DNA of 55,351 bases from Gracilaria vermiculophylla (taxonomy: Eukaryota; Rhodophyta; Florideophyceae; Gracilariales; Gracilariaceae), in the NCBI GenBank assembly GCA_019155205.2, contig JAHNZQ020000172.1:2638873-2694223 (forward strand), in the 5' to 3' direction. This document shows, piece after piece, positions 18,944 through 27,845 of this stretch. Within the stretch, counting starts at the first letter, position 1. Every line of letters starts with the position of its first letter. Below the pieces are notes generated by a model. It saw only the letters and a program-made list of their open reading frames with translations, was not told the DNA's origin and ran no database searches. The translations under genes and the position numbers were made by a program.

Positions 18944-19975
18944 TTAAAACTGCAACGACGAGTCAGAAGGATTGCTTGAACACACAGTCGTCGAAGACGC
19001 TGGTTTGGTATGGTCGGCGGCCACTTGTTCGTCATCCGGCGCCGCAGTCGCCCGCTCCATCGTGTACTTTCTCCTACCCCTCTTGAACACCCACACATCG
19101 CCCACGCCGCGAAATGCGGCGCAGCGTCCCTCGCGGTACGCCTTGTTCACCATCACCACGCCCATCCATTCACTGCCGAGCCCAGCGATGCTGGCGCCCC
19201 TGCCGCCAAAAGAGTCAATCTTCAAGCAAGCGTCCGACAGCACGCCCGCAACTCGCGCCGACACATTGGCATTGCACATAACCACGACAACGGCGCCGTA
19301 CAGCCTGGCGAGTGCGCGCAGTCTCGCAAGCATGTCGGAAAACGACAATTCGCCGTCGTGCTTGGCTACATATGCGTCGGATGCGCCGGTGAGAACCACC
19401 CTGACGAGCCGTCGTTGCGAACGCGCCTCCTGCATGTGCGATTGGATCGCGCTAAGCAGCCGCAGCGGCGACGTCTGTCTGGTCAGCTGCTGCACGTGGG
19501 CGGACGGAGGGACGACGGCGCGATGCGCCAAGTCAAAGTCGCTCACAAACGGCGCGCCGTCGACGCGGCTGGCGTGCACACCGGCAGCGCGCTCGGCGCC
19601 GTACCTCCACGCGATGCGCAGGTCGAGTGCGCGCGACGCGGCGGGCGCGCTCGCGTGGTCGGCGCGCGACACGTCGCTGGCCAGCGCCGGCAGCGCGGCC
19701 ATGACTCGCGGCGCCGACGCGTCCATGGAGGCCACCAGGACGGAGTGCGAGCAGACGACGCCCTGCGCCACGACGTACGCGGCCAGCGCGACGAAGAAGC
19801 TCGAGACGTCATCCTGCAGCACGACGGTGAGCGCACCGAGCGCCAGCCCGCCGCCCAGCGCCGCGTCCACGCCGCGCAGCCCGGCAGACGTCACCGGCCT
19901 GCCCGACTGCGGGGACGGCCGCACGCCGCGCGGCAGCGCGCCGTCGTCGGCGGCGCGCCGCCTGCGGAAGCTCAT
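18944..19975 (-). CDS. ELP4: Elongator complex subunit ELP4 (PAXNEB family)
   Basis: 343 residues, the usual ELP4 size. ELP4 forms with ELP5 and ELP6 a RecA-like hexameric ring that binds tRNA and assists Elongator in modifying wobble uridines. Near residues 30-75 stands the family start GLRGVDAALGGGLALGALTVVLQDD, the position of a P-loop in RecA folds but without a classical GKS/T, as is normal in ELP4. The LRIAWRY block (near 125), FVSDFDLAHR and an RVVLTG strand follow. The C-terminal tail is Ser-rich and presumably disordered. It is convergent with the GIY-YIG gene and divergent from sulfotransferase 2. Confidence 0.88.
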   Translation of the reverse strand: MSFRRRRAADDGALPRGVRPSPQSGRPVTSAGLRGVDAALGGGLALGALTVVLQDDVSSFFVALAAYVVAQGVVCSHSVLVASMDASAPRVMAALPALASDVSRADHASAPAASRALDLRIAWRYGAERAAGVHASRVDGAPFVSDFDLAHRAVVPPSAHVQQLTRQTSPLRLLSAIQSHMQEARSQRRLVRVVLTGASDAYVAKHDGELSFSDMLARLRALARLYGAVVVVMCNANVSARVAGVLSDACLKIDSFGGRGASIAGLGSEWMGVVMVNKAYREGRCAAFRGVGDVWVFKRGRRKYTMERATAAPDDEQVAADHTKPASSTTVCSSNPSDSSLQF

Positions 19976-20432
19976 TGCGCTCGCTGCCCGCCGCGCCCCC
20001 GCCGTCTATCGTCGCCGCGCAGGCTCCAGCTGCGTTATTACTACTCAGCGGTGCAACACTGTACGTTTTCGATCGCACCGAGGGCCACCTTGTTGGCCAG
20101 GCCATGGCCTCGACGCGTCCCTGCCGGACGCGGCCGCCACAGTGCTGTACGTGGCACGCGCAAACGAAGCCTTTACAGCGCCACCGCGTGCGCCGTAGCC
20201 GACTGCCACATCGGTTGCGTGCCGTTCACCGCGTGGCCCTGCACCTCTTATCGCCGCCCTTCCCGCACCCACCTCCGCCACATTTTCCCCAACCCCGTTT
20301 AGGATCTCCGCCCACGCCTTTACCAACGCCCCATCACCCCCGACACTGCCTGCTCATATCCCGTCGCTATCCTGCCACCCGGCCCGCGCACGTCAGCTTC
20401 CTCGCGCTCTCGACTGTCCGCTGCTGTCCGCC
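19976..20432. promoter_or_regulatory. divergent intergenic region, ELP4 / sulfotransferase 2
   Basis: 457 bp between two divergent starts, probably holding both promoters. Both strands are open over long distances, but the frames show no family signal and are Pro/Arg-rich, as expected of GC-rich non-coding DNA. No convincing TATA box was seen. Confidence 0.4.
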
Positions 20433-22103
20433 ATGCCGCGTGCGTCGCTCTCCAGCCGCTCGCGGCAGCCGCCGCGCCTTCAAAAGCGTCCGCACCTTCC
20501 GGTGGGCTCGCTGCCAACTCATGAACCGCATCACCCTCAGTTTCCGTATGAGTACGTTGGTCGCTACACATCTGTCTATCATCAACCCAGTATGCCGCAT
20601 CCCGCCCTTTTCAATCCAAAGAAGCGTTCCTCCCTTCTGCGCCAGTTGTTGCGAACTGTGCCCGCCCCTGCCCTTCTTTGCAGCGTTGCGCTGGCTTTCT
20701 TTGTGTTTGGCGTGTTGTTTTCGCGAAATGTCTCCGCTATGTTTGACCCGTCTTCCCCGCAGCATTTTGGACTGCCCACCCGCCGCCTGTCTACCGCCCG
20801 CTCCGTCCTCAACCTCACCAACGTGCACCACGACGACACGGTTGCCGAGCCTCACGCTGACATTGTTCGCCACGACGATAGTTCCCACGTACAACAACTC
20901 CCCGCCGCCGCTGCCGACCATCACTCACATCATGAACAAAGCCACCCATCGCCGCCAGAGCATTCGCTTCACAACCAATCACACCCTTCTTCCCATCAGT
21001 CCGCCCCGGCCCCGGTGCACAATCCTGCGGCTGACCACAACCCTCCTGCGGACTGCTGTGTCGGCATGTGGAGGTCGTGGCCCATATCACCTCAGTATGA
21101 CTTTTCGCACCTGTATCAAGTTGCCGATCATCTTAATTTCACAAATAACACCCTTCTAAACTACTTTCACATGCACAAGACGGGCGGCGTGACGACCAAG
21201 TATGAAGTCATGGTTCTCATCCGCCGTTACGAAAACAGGATTCAGCTCACCAAGGGGGGCCGTCCTCTCACCGTCATCGAAACATGTTACCAGCAAAACC
21301 ACACTAATCCGGAGGACAATCGCCTGGAAAGCACTTGGCACTGTGACTTTGGCCAGGTTGAGGCTTTCGCCCCGCAAAAGCTCGCCTCCATCGACATGGT
21401 CATGGGCCACCAATACTGGGAAGAAGGCTGTGAGATGTACTTTGGTCCAATCCGTGACGTGAAGCATTTCTCCATCTTCCGTCACCCGCTTGCCAGGAAG
21501 CTGAGCTTTTTCTACCACTTTTTTGTGCGCAACCTGCAGCGCGATGAGAATGATGTTGGAAAGGAAGAGGTTATTTCGTTTTTGTTGGGAGAATCCATGC
21601 CTGACAATGACGCGCTCACGCGTGATGCGGGGCCGAACTACTATGCGTCGCGAATGATTTCTGATGGCGTCACTGGCTTTGTTGGCCATCGGTATGTCAT
21701 TCCGACTCACAAGCAAGAGGAAGCCATTGCCACCGTGCTACACAAGTTGCGTAACAAGTACGCGTTTGTAGGTTTGCAGTTGCAGCCGGAGGCATCGCAG
21801 TGCATGCTGCAGAAGATGGTTCAGGTGTTTGCACACGTGCACGGCTTGGATAAAATGTATGGCACACCGAAGCTGGCTGAAAGTAAGAAACGGCTCAATG
21901 TTGGCGGCTACCCGTGGACACCTAAGAAAGTTTGGGCTGCTATGACCCCTGAACAGCGTCAACGCTACCGTGAGGTGGAAAAGGTTGACCTTGCAATCTA
22001 CGAGCACGTTGTGCAGCGTTTCAAGGAAGATCTCAAGGTGTTTGCGTGTGAACACCGCGTTCATGCCGACCAATGGGGCGAAGATCAGTTTGACGAATTG
22101 TAG
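20433..22103 (+). CDS. Golgi carbohydrate sulfotransferase, HMHKTGG type, with long stem
   Basis: 556 residues from this ATG; an in-frame Met at residue 54 (20592) is an equal candidate, closer to the anchor. Residues 76-97 are the single membrane segment (ALLCSVALAFFVFGVLF), followed by a His/Pro/Ser-rich stem (about 120-210). The catalytic part holds YFHMHKTGG (244-252) as the 5'-phosphosulfate loop and FSIFRHPLARKLSFFY (346-361) as the 3'-phosphate loop. The HKTGG and RHPL.R..SFY pattern is that of polysaccharide O-sulfotransferases of the uronyl/galactose-transferring groups. It is unlike the KAAT-type enzyme at 15281, so the two are separate families and not duplicates. The acceptor is unknown. 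Confidence 0.83.
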   Translation: MPRASLSSRSRQPPRLQKRPHLPVGSLPTHEPHHPQFPYEYVGRYTSVYHQPSMPHPALFNPKKRSSLLRQLLRTVPAPALLCSVALAFFVFGVLFSRNVSAMFDPSSPQHFGLPTRRLSTARSVLNLTNVHHDDTVAEPHADIVRHDDSSHVQQLPAAAADHHSHHEQSHPSPPEHSLHNQSHPSSHQSAPAPVHNPAADHNPPADCCVGMWRSWPISPQYDFSHLYQVADHLNFTNNTLLNYFHMHKTGGVTTKYEVMVLIRRYENRIQLTKGGRPLTVIETCYQQNHTNPEDNRLESTWHCDFGQVEAFAPQKLASIDMVMGHQYWEEGCEMYFGPIRDVKHFSIFRHPLARKLSFFYHFFVRNLQRDENDVGKEEVISFLLGESMPDNDALTRDAGPNYYASRMISDGVTGFVGHRYVIPTHKQEEAIATVLHKLRNKYAFVGLQLQPEASQCMLQKMVQVFAHVHGLDKMYGTPKLAESKKRLNVGGYPWTPKKVWAAMTPEQRQRYREVEKVDLAIYEHVVQRFKEDLKVFACEHRVHADQWGEDQFDEL

Positions 22104-23054
22104 TATTGTACATGCTACGGTTTGACTGAGCCTAAGCGCAGCCGTGCTCGGTCGCTTTTCAATCGACGGGGCGCAGTGGCTTGATGCACTGTTTGGGCGA
22201 ACAAGTTCGACTCGTTTTCTTATTGACCGGTCTCGGGCAGCTGTAACCCTCGTTCATTTTTGTGCGACGGGTTCCTTCTTTTGGGAGTCCCCTTTTCTGT
22301 CTCGCTTCATGTTTTATTTCCTTACCGCGACGAGGTTTCGCGCACAGCGATGTTGATTTTTGATGAGTCAACCTCTACTGCTTAAATCATTTGTTTTGTC
22401 CCTGGCATACAGCCATCAATGTTAAGCACATAGTTTTCAAGACGATAAATAACGGGCGAAGCCGTGAGTGTGCAAAGCATTATCCCTCAGAGAAAGCCAG
22501 TGGCGGAACTAACGAGGTAAGGCAACAGACCAGTACATGTTGAAGGCTTTCGCACATATGCTGACAAGTAATCCCTCTGCTCAAAAGGGTACAATACCTT
22601 TCCGCGTCAGAGTCCATCCCTATCCATCCACCCAAGCCACCTTATTCCCGAACGACATGCTGCATGGCTGCCTGCGCAGTCTCGCGTTCAGCTTCGTCAT
22701 GCCACATGACGTGCTGTGCGAAGAGTTTTTTTCGAGTTTGGCATTGCAATCATTTCAAGGTAACTGTCACTGTCGAAATGCTTTCGACTCAACGACGATG
22801 CCGACTTGCGGCCCAGGGCTCAGCTTTCGGATATCGAAGAGTACTCTGCGGCCGGAACACCCTTCGTACCTTCGTTGCTTTTGTGGTGTAACATACCACA
22901 ATATATCAAGAACGCGTTTATAGAAACGCATACTGTAATGTTCAAGTGTAAACCGGGATCATTTGCTATGTAAACGCCAGCTTCCCTTGTATGCACTCTG
23001 CTGCTGAGTGTTCCACATGCGAGGATCACAACGATCGCAAGTTGCTTCCGCGCG
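22104..23054. other. no gene recognised
   Basis: Read on both strands. A 128-codon + frame (22537-22923) has no family features. A short hairpin GCGTTT-ATAG-AAACGC stands at 22914-22929 and is followed by ATACTGTA, loosely like a Tc1 end but too short to call. Confidence 0.5.
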
Positions 23055-24191
23055 ATGCTCGTCTTCGTGCTTTCGGTGCTGTGCATAGTGCTATGGCTCA
23101 TCAGCAAGCCGCTGCATCCACTTCCTCTCTTTGGCGAGAATCCGCCCAGTCTGTCTGATGTCCCATACGACGAAGGAATCTGGACGGAGAACAATTTTCT
23201 GTCATCTGCCACTAAATTGCCCCATAATCCACCCCTCGTCTCGCCGGAAACTGCCTTCGTTCGCGAGTCTGACTGCACGGTTTTTGTCACCGATGCACGC
23301 GGCGTCGTCTGGACCGTGGCTCAGAACCATTCAGCCTACGAGCGCCATGCAGTCACCGGTGGCACCTTGCTAGGCGGCGCCGTCGATCCTTCATCTGGCG
23401 CGCTCTACATCTGTGATTCCTCGCGCGGGCTTCTTCGTGTGCCGCCGGACCCGAGCAAGGCGCACACTGAGATTGTGTCTGCGGCGGTGTCTTCGGATCC
23501 ATTCGATGAGATCACTTACTGCGATGACGTGCACGTGGCTGCAGATGGAAAGGTTTACTTCACGTCTGCCACCAAATTGTTCCCATCACGGGAAATGCAC
23601 AGTCGGTATTCAAACACCTACGGAACATATATCGCCGATGTGCTGTATGGGTCTCCTTCGGGTCGCGTGTTCGTGTACGACCCCGAGACAATGCGAACCA
23701 CTCAGCTTGCTGACAGCATGGCCTTTGCCAACGGAATTGCCGTGCATCCCAGCGGAGAGTACGCTCTAGTCGCCGAGTCTTCCACCATGAAAATTACCAA
23801 ACTTTGGCTCCGAGGCGATAGATGTGGCGTGAAAAAAACCATGCTAGAACTGCCTGGTTTTCCAGATGGCATATCATACGACGCTGCCGGAAAGCAATTC
23901 TGGATCACTCTGTATGGGCCAGCAGTTTTTACCTCCCGCCTCGTGCCAAAATTACCTGTTTTTATCCGCCGATTTGCCGTGAATCTTCCTCCAAAGCTTC
24001 TCGTGCCGAGGAAGCCGGCCAGCATAGTGGCGGCCATTGATGAGAACACTGGTAAAGTGACTGCGCAGCTCGGAGATCCGGCAAAGCTACACGGCATGAT
24101 TGCTTCGGCACATCGATGTGGAGACTATCTGTGGCTTGGCATTCTTCATGGCAAAACGATTTCTCGCTTACGTTTACGCGACGTGATGTAG
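23055..24191 (+). CDS. strictosidine synthase-like / APMAP-family six-bladed propeller, membrane-anchored
   Basis: 378 residues. Residues 1-17 are a strong hydrophobic signal anchor (MLVFVLSVLCIVLWLIS) and the rest faces the lumen or outside. The body repeats the beta-propeller pattern of the SMP-30/strictosidine-synthase superfamily: LGGAVDPSSGALYICDSSRGL, DEITYCDDVHVAADGKVYFT, SMAFANGIAVHPSGEYALVAE, then GFPDGISYDAAGKQFWITLYG. Outside alkaloid-making plants, these proteins are lactonase- or arylesterase-like hydrolases, or APMAP-type proteins of unknown substrate; true strictosidine synthase activity is not expected. The length is typical and there is no lesion. Confidence 0.85.
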   Translation: MLVFVLSVLCIVLWLISKPLHPLPLFGENPPSLSDVPYDEGIWTENNFLSSATKLPHNPPLVSPETAFVRESDCTVFVTDARGVVWTVAQNHSAYERHAVTGGTLLGGAVDPSSGALYICDSSRGLLRVPPDPSKAHTEIVSAAVSSDPFDEITYCDDVHVAADGKVYFTSATKLFPSREMHSRYSNTYGTYIADVLYGSPSGRVFVYDPETMRTTQLADSMAFANGIAVHPSGEYALVAESSTMKITKLWLRGDRCGVKKTMLELPGFPDGISYDAAGKQFWITLYGPAVFTSRLVPKLPVFIRRFAVNLPPKLLVPRKPASIVAAIDENTGKVTAQLGDPAKLHGMIASAHRCGDYLWLGILHGKTISRLRLRDVM

Positions 24192-24807
24192 ATTTCATGT
24201 CGAGCAAAACCCTCAACGGCACGAACATTTTCGACGCAAGTGAATTCGCCAATCGATATCGTCCGCAACTTGGGGTGGCGAACGGTGCACATGCAGCGAT
24301 TAGCTGATGGACCGCCGGGGAACAGCGTCCTTGTCTTCGAGGGGGGGTTGAGTATGAAACACGCGGGAGGCTTTTCGATGATTTGCCGCGTGCCTAGCCC
24401 GAGTGCTAGCAGTCGTCAGATTTTGCGAGATGCAACATTTTTTTCCACAGACTCGATACCGATAAGCTTCACAGCCACAACTGAAAGTTTTGGAGCCATT
24501 TGAGAGATGTAATGGTTAGGTAAGGTTGGAAGCCCCATAACAAGTACCAACGAAACTGCAAACGTGAGAAAGTGAATGGCATTTCAACAGACAAGTCATA
24601 CCATATTGTAAATAACGTAAACACAAGAACTTGTCTTGGGCGAGCATGTTTTCACTCTAAGCAATGCTCGTATATTCAGACAGATAAGTTACGACTCTAG
24701 CAAGACACTTCTACCTGTGTCTGAGACACGACACGGCACATAATTCCGACGTCCGGCTTGGGCGTAATATGACAATGTTTTCTACGACAATCTAGAACAT
24801 CTCAGCC
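24192..24807. other. convergent 3' spacer
   Basis: 616 bp between the stops of the propeller gene (+) and the Pro/His-rich gene (-). AT-richer than its flanks, with no gene seen. Confidence 0.5.
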
Positions 24808-26991
24808 TCAGCCGTCCATGTAAACCGTGCCAGACGCAACAGATGATGTGAACTGGCCCTTGAGTGAAGAGTGAGCATCTCTAAATCTTTTCGGTCGACT
24901 CTGAGCCTCAACTTGTGAAATACGAGCCCTCCAATTGCTTCCAACCACCACGTGATCCAACTCGCGATCCATATTGGAGTGGGCCAAGTCCATGAGCTCA
25001 TGGAAGTCTTCCTTGCTTCCACACGTATGCTCACTGATTTTCCCCTCGCAAATAGAGTGAAACAGCAGATAAAGGCTTATTTGAGGATCAAGGCACACCC
25101 GATGGTTATAGCGGATGTATGTTACACAGGCAGGGGTTTCATCTTCGTCTTCCTGGTGCAACTCACTCGTAGTAATGACGCCCATAGACCACAGGCCCCC
25201 AACCTCCTCGAGATATGGCCAGACGCGTTCATAGGAGTCATGAGTCCTATCCTTCCCCGGCACCTTGACGCCAAGACTGATAACGGGCCAGGTGACGTAC
25301 GGAATTAATCCGGTATGCGCCCAACAGCCCAAATTGGAGTCGCGCAGCCAAAGACACTGGTCAAACCAAACGCGAACTTTTCCAACGTTGGACTTGGCCA
25401 GCAGACGCATGGCGGCCTCAAAATTCTCCCACTGCCGATCCGAAAACGCATATCGGCCGACCTGTCGCTCGGGGTGCGCGTACGAAATGGCGAAAGTGGG
25501 AATGTTGTCCCTGCCACAGCGGCGTAAGTCCTGCTCGCAGGCGGCGTAGTCCGTGCGCCTCAGCTGAATGCCGAACATCTGCACGTCGTCCCCATCGGCG
25601 GGATCCAAGACGCGAGAAAGGCCTCTGCACGCGTCGTCGAACACCAGTCTGCCCAGCTTGTCCACGACGGAACGCTCGCGTTTGTGGGTCTCCTCCAATA
25701 GGTCTTCCATGAGCAGCTCCGACGTTTCGGACGGAGGTTGGATTCGCACTGGAACGATATTGAACGCGGCACAGGACATTTGACAGGACGGCGCGTCCGA
25801 GGGTGACGGAGGTGAGTGGTGATCTGGAGCAGAGGGTGCGGGCGCATGTGCTGGCGACGCATGTTGATTGGAGGAAGGAGGTAGAGCGAAGGGACTTTGT
25901 GGGGGCGCTGATGCGGTATGGTGCGAGTCATTGTCTGGTTCGGAATGAACACATGGATACCCGCTGGGCGGGGTGTGACTGGTGGCGTGCGAGGATGCGG
26001 TTGGGGTGTGTTGCACGGTGCCATGATGCGACTGCGGGTGCGACGGCGAGTGGTGCGCGGAGTAGGGCGTCGCGGTTGATGAAAAGGCATGGGGACGATA
26101 CGGATGCGCAGGGTCGGGGCGATTCTGAGGGCGAGCGGAGGGAGAATGGTGCTGCGGAGGGCATGCAGGAGACGAGAGGTGCGGCGCGGACGCAGATGGA
26201 ACGTCGGGACGCGCGGACGCATAGGGGAAGGGCTTCTGATGTGAGAAGGTAGCGGAGTACGAATGCGGAATGTGCGGTCGTGCGACGGAGTACTGCGAAT
26301 GGGAGGGCTGTGGATGGGCTGGCGGGGGCTGTTGGTGGAGATGGGGTTGCACGGCGGTTTGCTGCGGATGGCAAGGCAGAGGCGGTTGCTGCGAAGACGG
26401 CGGTACATACGGGTGGGTGACAGTCTGATATGGGCTGGGAGACGGAGAGGGTGCGGAAGGGTAGAGCGAGGGCGTCGGAGCACTCGCGAGCGGGTTGTGA
26501 GACGGTGGGTAAGCATGGTGCGACTGGGGAGTACACATGGACGGCGACGGATGGTCGTGTTGTGGCGGAGACTGCGGGTAGTGCAGCGGCGGCGGCGGAG
26601 GCGGCGGAGGGGCATACGATGGCTGGGGTTGGTAGTGGGGCGGTGGGGTTCCAGACGGGTGGGCAGGGGGCGGGCGTTGCGGTTGCGACGGGTGCGAATT
26701 TGACGGATGCGGCTGTGGCGGGTGCGGATGTGGTGGGTGCGGGTGTGGTGAAAGCGAATGGGATTGATGCGGATGTGGCGGGTGTGGGTGTGGGGATAGC
26801 GAATGGGACTGATGCGGGTGTGGCGGTGGCGGTGGCGCGGACGAGTTGTTGTGAGTGGCCGATTGGGCGGGGGTGGGATTGGAGGAGGCGGGATGTACGA
26901 CGAGCTTGTCCAGAAGGCCGGCGGCCTTCTGGACGCCGTGCTGCACGACGTCGGTGGCGAGCAGTTTGGCGACGAGTCCCTTGCTTGGCAT
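24808..26991 (-). CDS. Pro/His-rich protein with an unassigned conserved-looking C-terminal domain
   Basis: 727 residues. After a short helical start (MPSKGLVAKLLATDVVQHGVQKAAGLLDKL) about 370 residues are low-complexity Pro, His, Ser and Gln, built partly from tandem HPHPPHPHQSHSLSP-like units. From about residue 400 to the end the sequence is globular: a helix with ETHKRERSVVDKLGRLVF, then IPTFAISYAHPERQ, VRVWFDQCLWLRDS and WAHTGLIPYVTWPVISLG. The order SY-x-H, W-x-FD-x-LWL, PY, PVI recalls TIR/HET-like signalling domains (strand, helix, strand ending in D, strand), but I could not assign a family. Function unknown. Part of its coding DNA recurs at the right end of the window. Confidence 0.7.
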   Translation of the reverse strand: MPSKGLVAKLLATDVVQHGVQKAAGLLDKLVVHPASSNPTPAQSATHNNSSAPPPPPHPHQSHSLSPHPHPPHPHQSHSLSPHPHPPHPHPPQPHPSNSHPSQPQRPPPAHPSGTPPPHYQPQPSYAPPPPPPPPLHYPQSPPQHDHPSPSMCTPQSHHAYPPSHNPLASAPTPSLYPSAPSPSPSPYQTVTHPYVPPSSQQPPLPCHPQQTAVQPHLHQQPPPAHPQPSHSQYSVARPHIPHSYSATFSHQKPFPYASARPDVPSASAPHLSSPACPPQHHSPSARPQNRPDPAHPYRPHAFSSTATPYSAHHSPSHPQSHHGTVQHTPTASSHATSHTPPSGYPCVHSEPDNDSHHTASAPPQSPFALPPSSNQHASPAHAPAPSAPDHHSPPSPSDAPSCQMSCAAFNIVPVRIQPPSETSELLMEDLLEETHKRERSVVDKLGRLVFDDACRGLSRVLDPADGDDVQMFGIQLRRTDYAACEQDLRRCGRDNIPTFAISYAHPERQVGRYAFSDRQWENFEAAMRLLAKSNVGKVRVWFDQCLWLRDSNLGCWAHTGLIPYVTWPVISLGVKVPGKDRTHDSYERVWPYLEEVGGLWSMGVITTSELHQEDEDETPACVTYIRYNHRVCLDPQISLYLLFHSICEGKISEHTCGSKEDFHELMDLAHSNMDRELDHVVVGSNWRARISQVEAQSRPKRFRDAHSSLKGQFTSSVASGTVYMDG
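26580..26830. repeat. Pro/His-coding minisatellite within the gene
   Basis: Imperfect tandem units of GGTGCGGATG- and GGTGTGG-like sequence on the + strand, coding for HPHPP on the minus strand. The segment 26580-26747 is also the source of the copied sequence at the right end of the window. Confidence 0.7.
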
Positions 26992-27845
26992 GGTGGAGGC
27001 GATGCGGTGCGAGTGGGGAGAGTGGAGGTTTACGGAATCGCTTTATGTAGTGAGCTGACGCGTACGAAGTGGGCGGAGTGTGGGCGCGAAAGGGGGGGGA
27101 GGGGGTAAAATGGGCGCGCGTTCGACCATTTGCTGTATGTAGCAGGGAAGGTGAGGGGCGCTGGTGAATACATCGCTGGCGCGTGACGACAAGCGGCGCG
27201 TTGCCATGCGACGGTGGCGCACCGCACGTGTGGGACGGCGCGGGACGGCGACGGCGGCGGTGGCGGCGGCGGCCGCGAGGACGGTGACAGCGGCGACGGC
27301 GGCGTCAACAGCGATGCGAGCGCTCAACGACGGGCGCAGCGGCGACCGCCGCGGCCGTGGCCGCCGTGATGGGCGGCAGCTCGCGTTGCGCGTGTGACGA
27401 CGAACAGATACCCCAGGAACAGCGACGCCGGTGACGAGTGTTCCTGGGTGCTTTACATAGAGAGCTCCCTAGCTACGTGGCAGTGGTGGAGGTGTGTGCG
27501 CGTCACCATGAGGGTGCCTGGCAGCCACTGGCTGCGTAACAGCGCGCGGTGAGAGTGGAGTCGTTCCGTCTTTGCGCGTCACCACAGCGCGGCTGCGCCG
27601 CGCCGACGGCGCTCGCCACGCCATGCCCCCGCGCGAGGCGCGCGCGCGCGCGCGGCGCCGTCTCGCGCGTCACGCGCGTCACGGCGGCGCCGTTGGCTGC
27701 CGCGTTGTTGTGATTGGCAGTTGGCGCACGGCTCCCCTATGCTGCGAGCGGGTCATTTCATTCTATGCTTCGTGCCGCCGCGCGCTCTTTGTTGTGATTG
27801 GCAGATGGCGTGCCGCTCTCCGTGCTTCGAGCCGCCGCGCCACAC
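26992..27845. promoter_or_regulatory. upstream region of the Pro/His-rich gene, 3' region of the Sac gene
   Basis: 854 bp without a recognisable gene. It holds an inverted repeat CCCAGGAAC (27412-27420) and GTTCCTGGG (27440-27448), and two copies of TTGTGATTGGCAG (about 27709 and 27791), i.e. two CCAAT boxes as read on the minus strand. It is rich in GCG repeats. Confidence 0.4.

Noticed and set aside
19010..20302. 430-codon + frame overlapping ELP4
   Set aside because: It is the shadow of ELP4 on the opposite strand; composition only, no family features, while ELP4 is clear.
19975..21159. 394-codon + frame across the ELP4/sulfotransferase spacer
   Set aside because: It overlaps the sulfotransferase frame and is Pro/Thr/His-rich filler; a short LLLLSGATLYVFDRTEGHL start looked propeller-like but nothing follows.
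22900..22940. Tc1 terminus near AAACGCATACTGTA
   Set aside because: Only a short, gapped match to the Tc1 end and part of a local hairpin.
23055..24191. true strictosidine synthase
   Set aside because: Only the propeller family can be read; alkaloid synthesis is not expected, so the narrower call is not supported.
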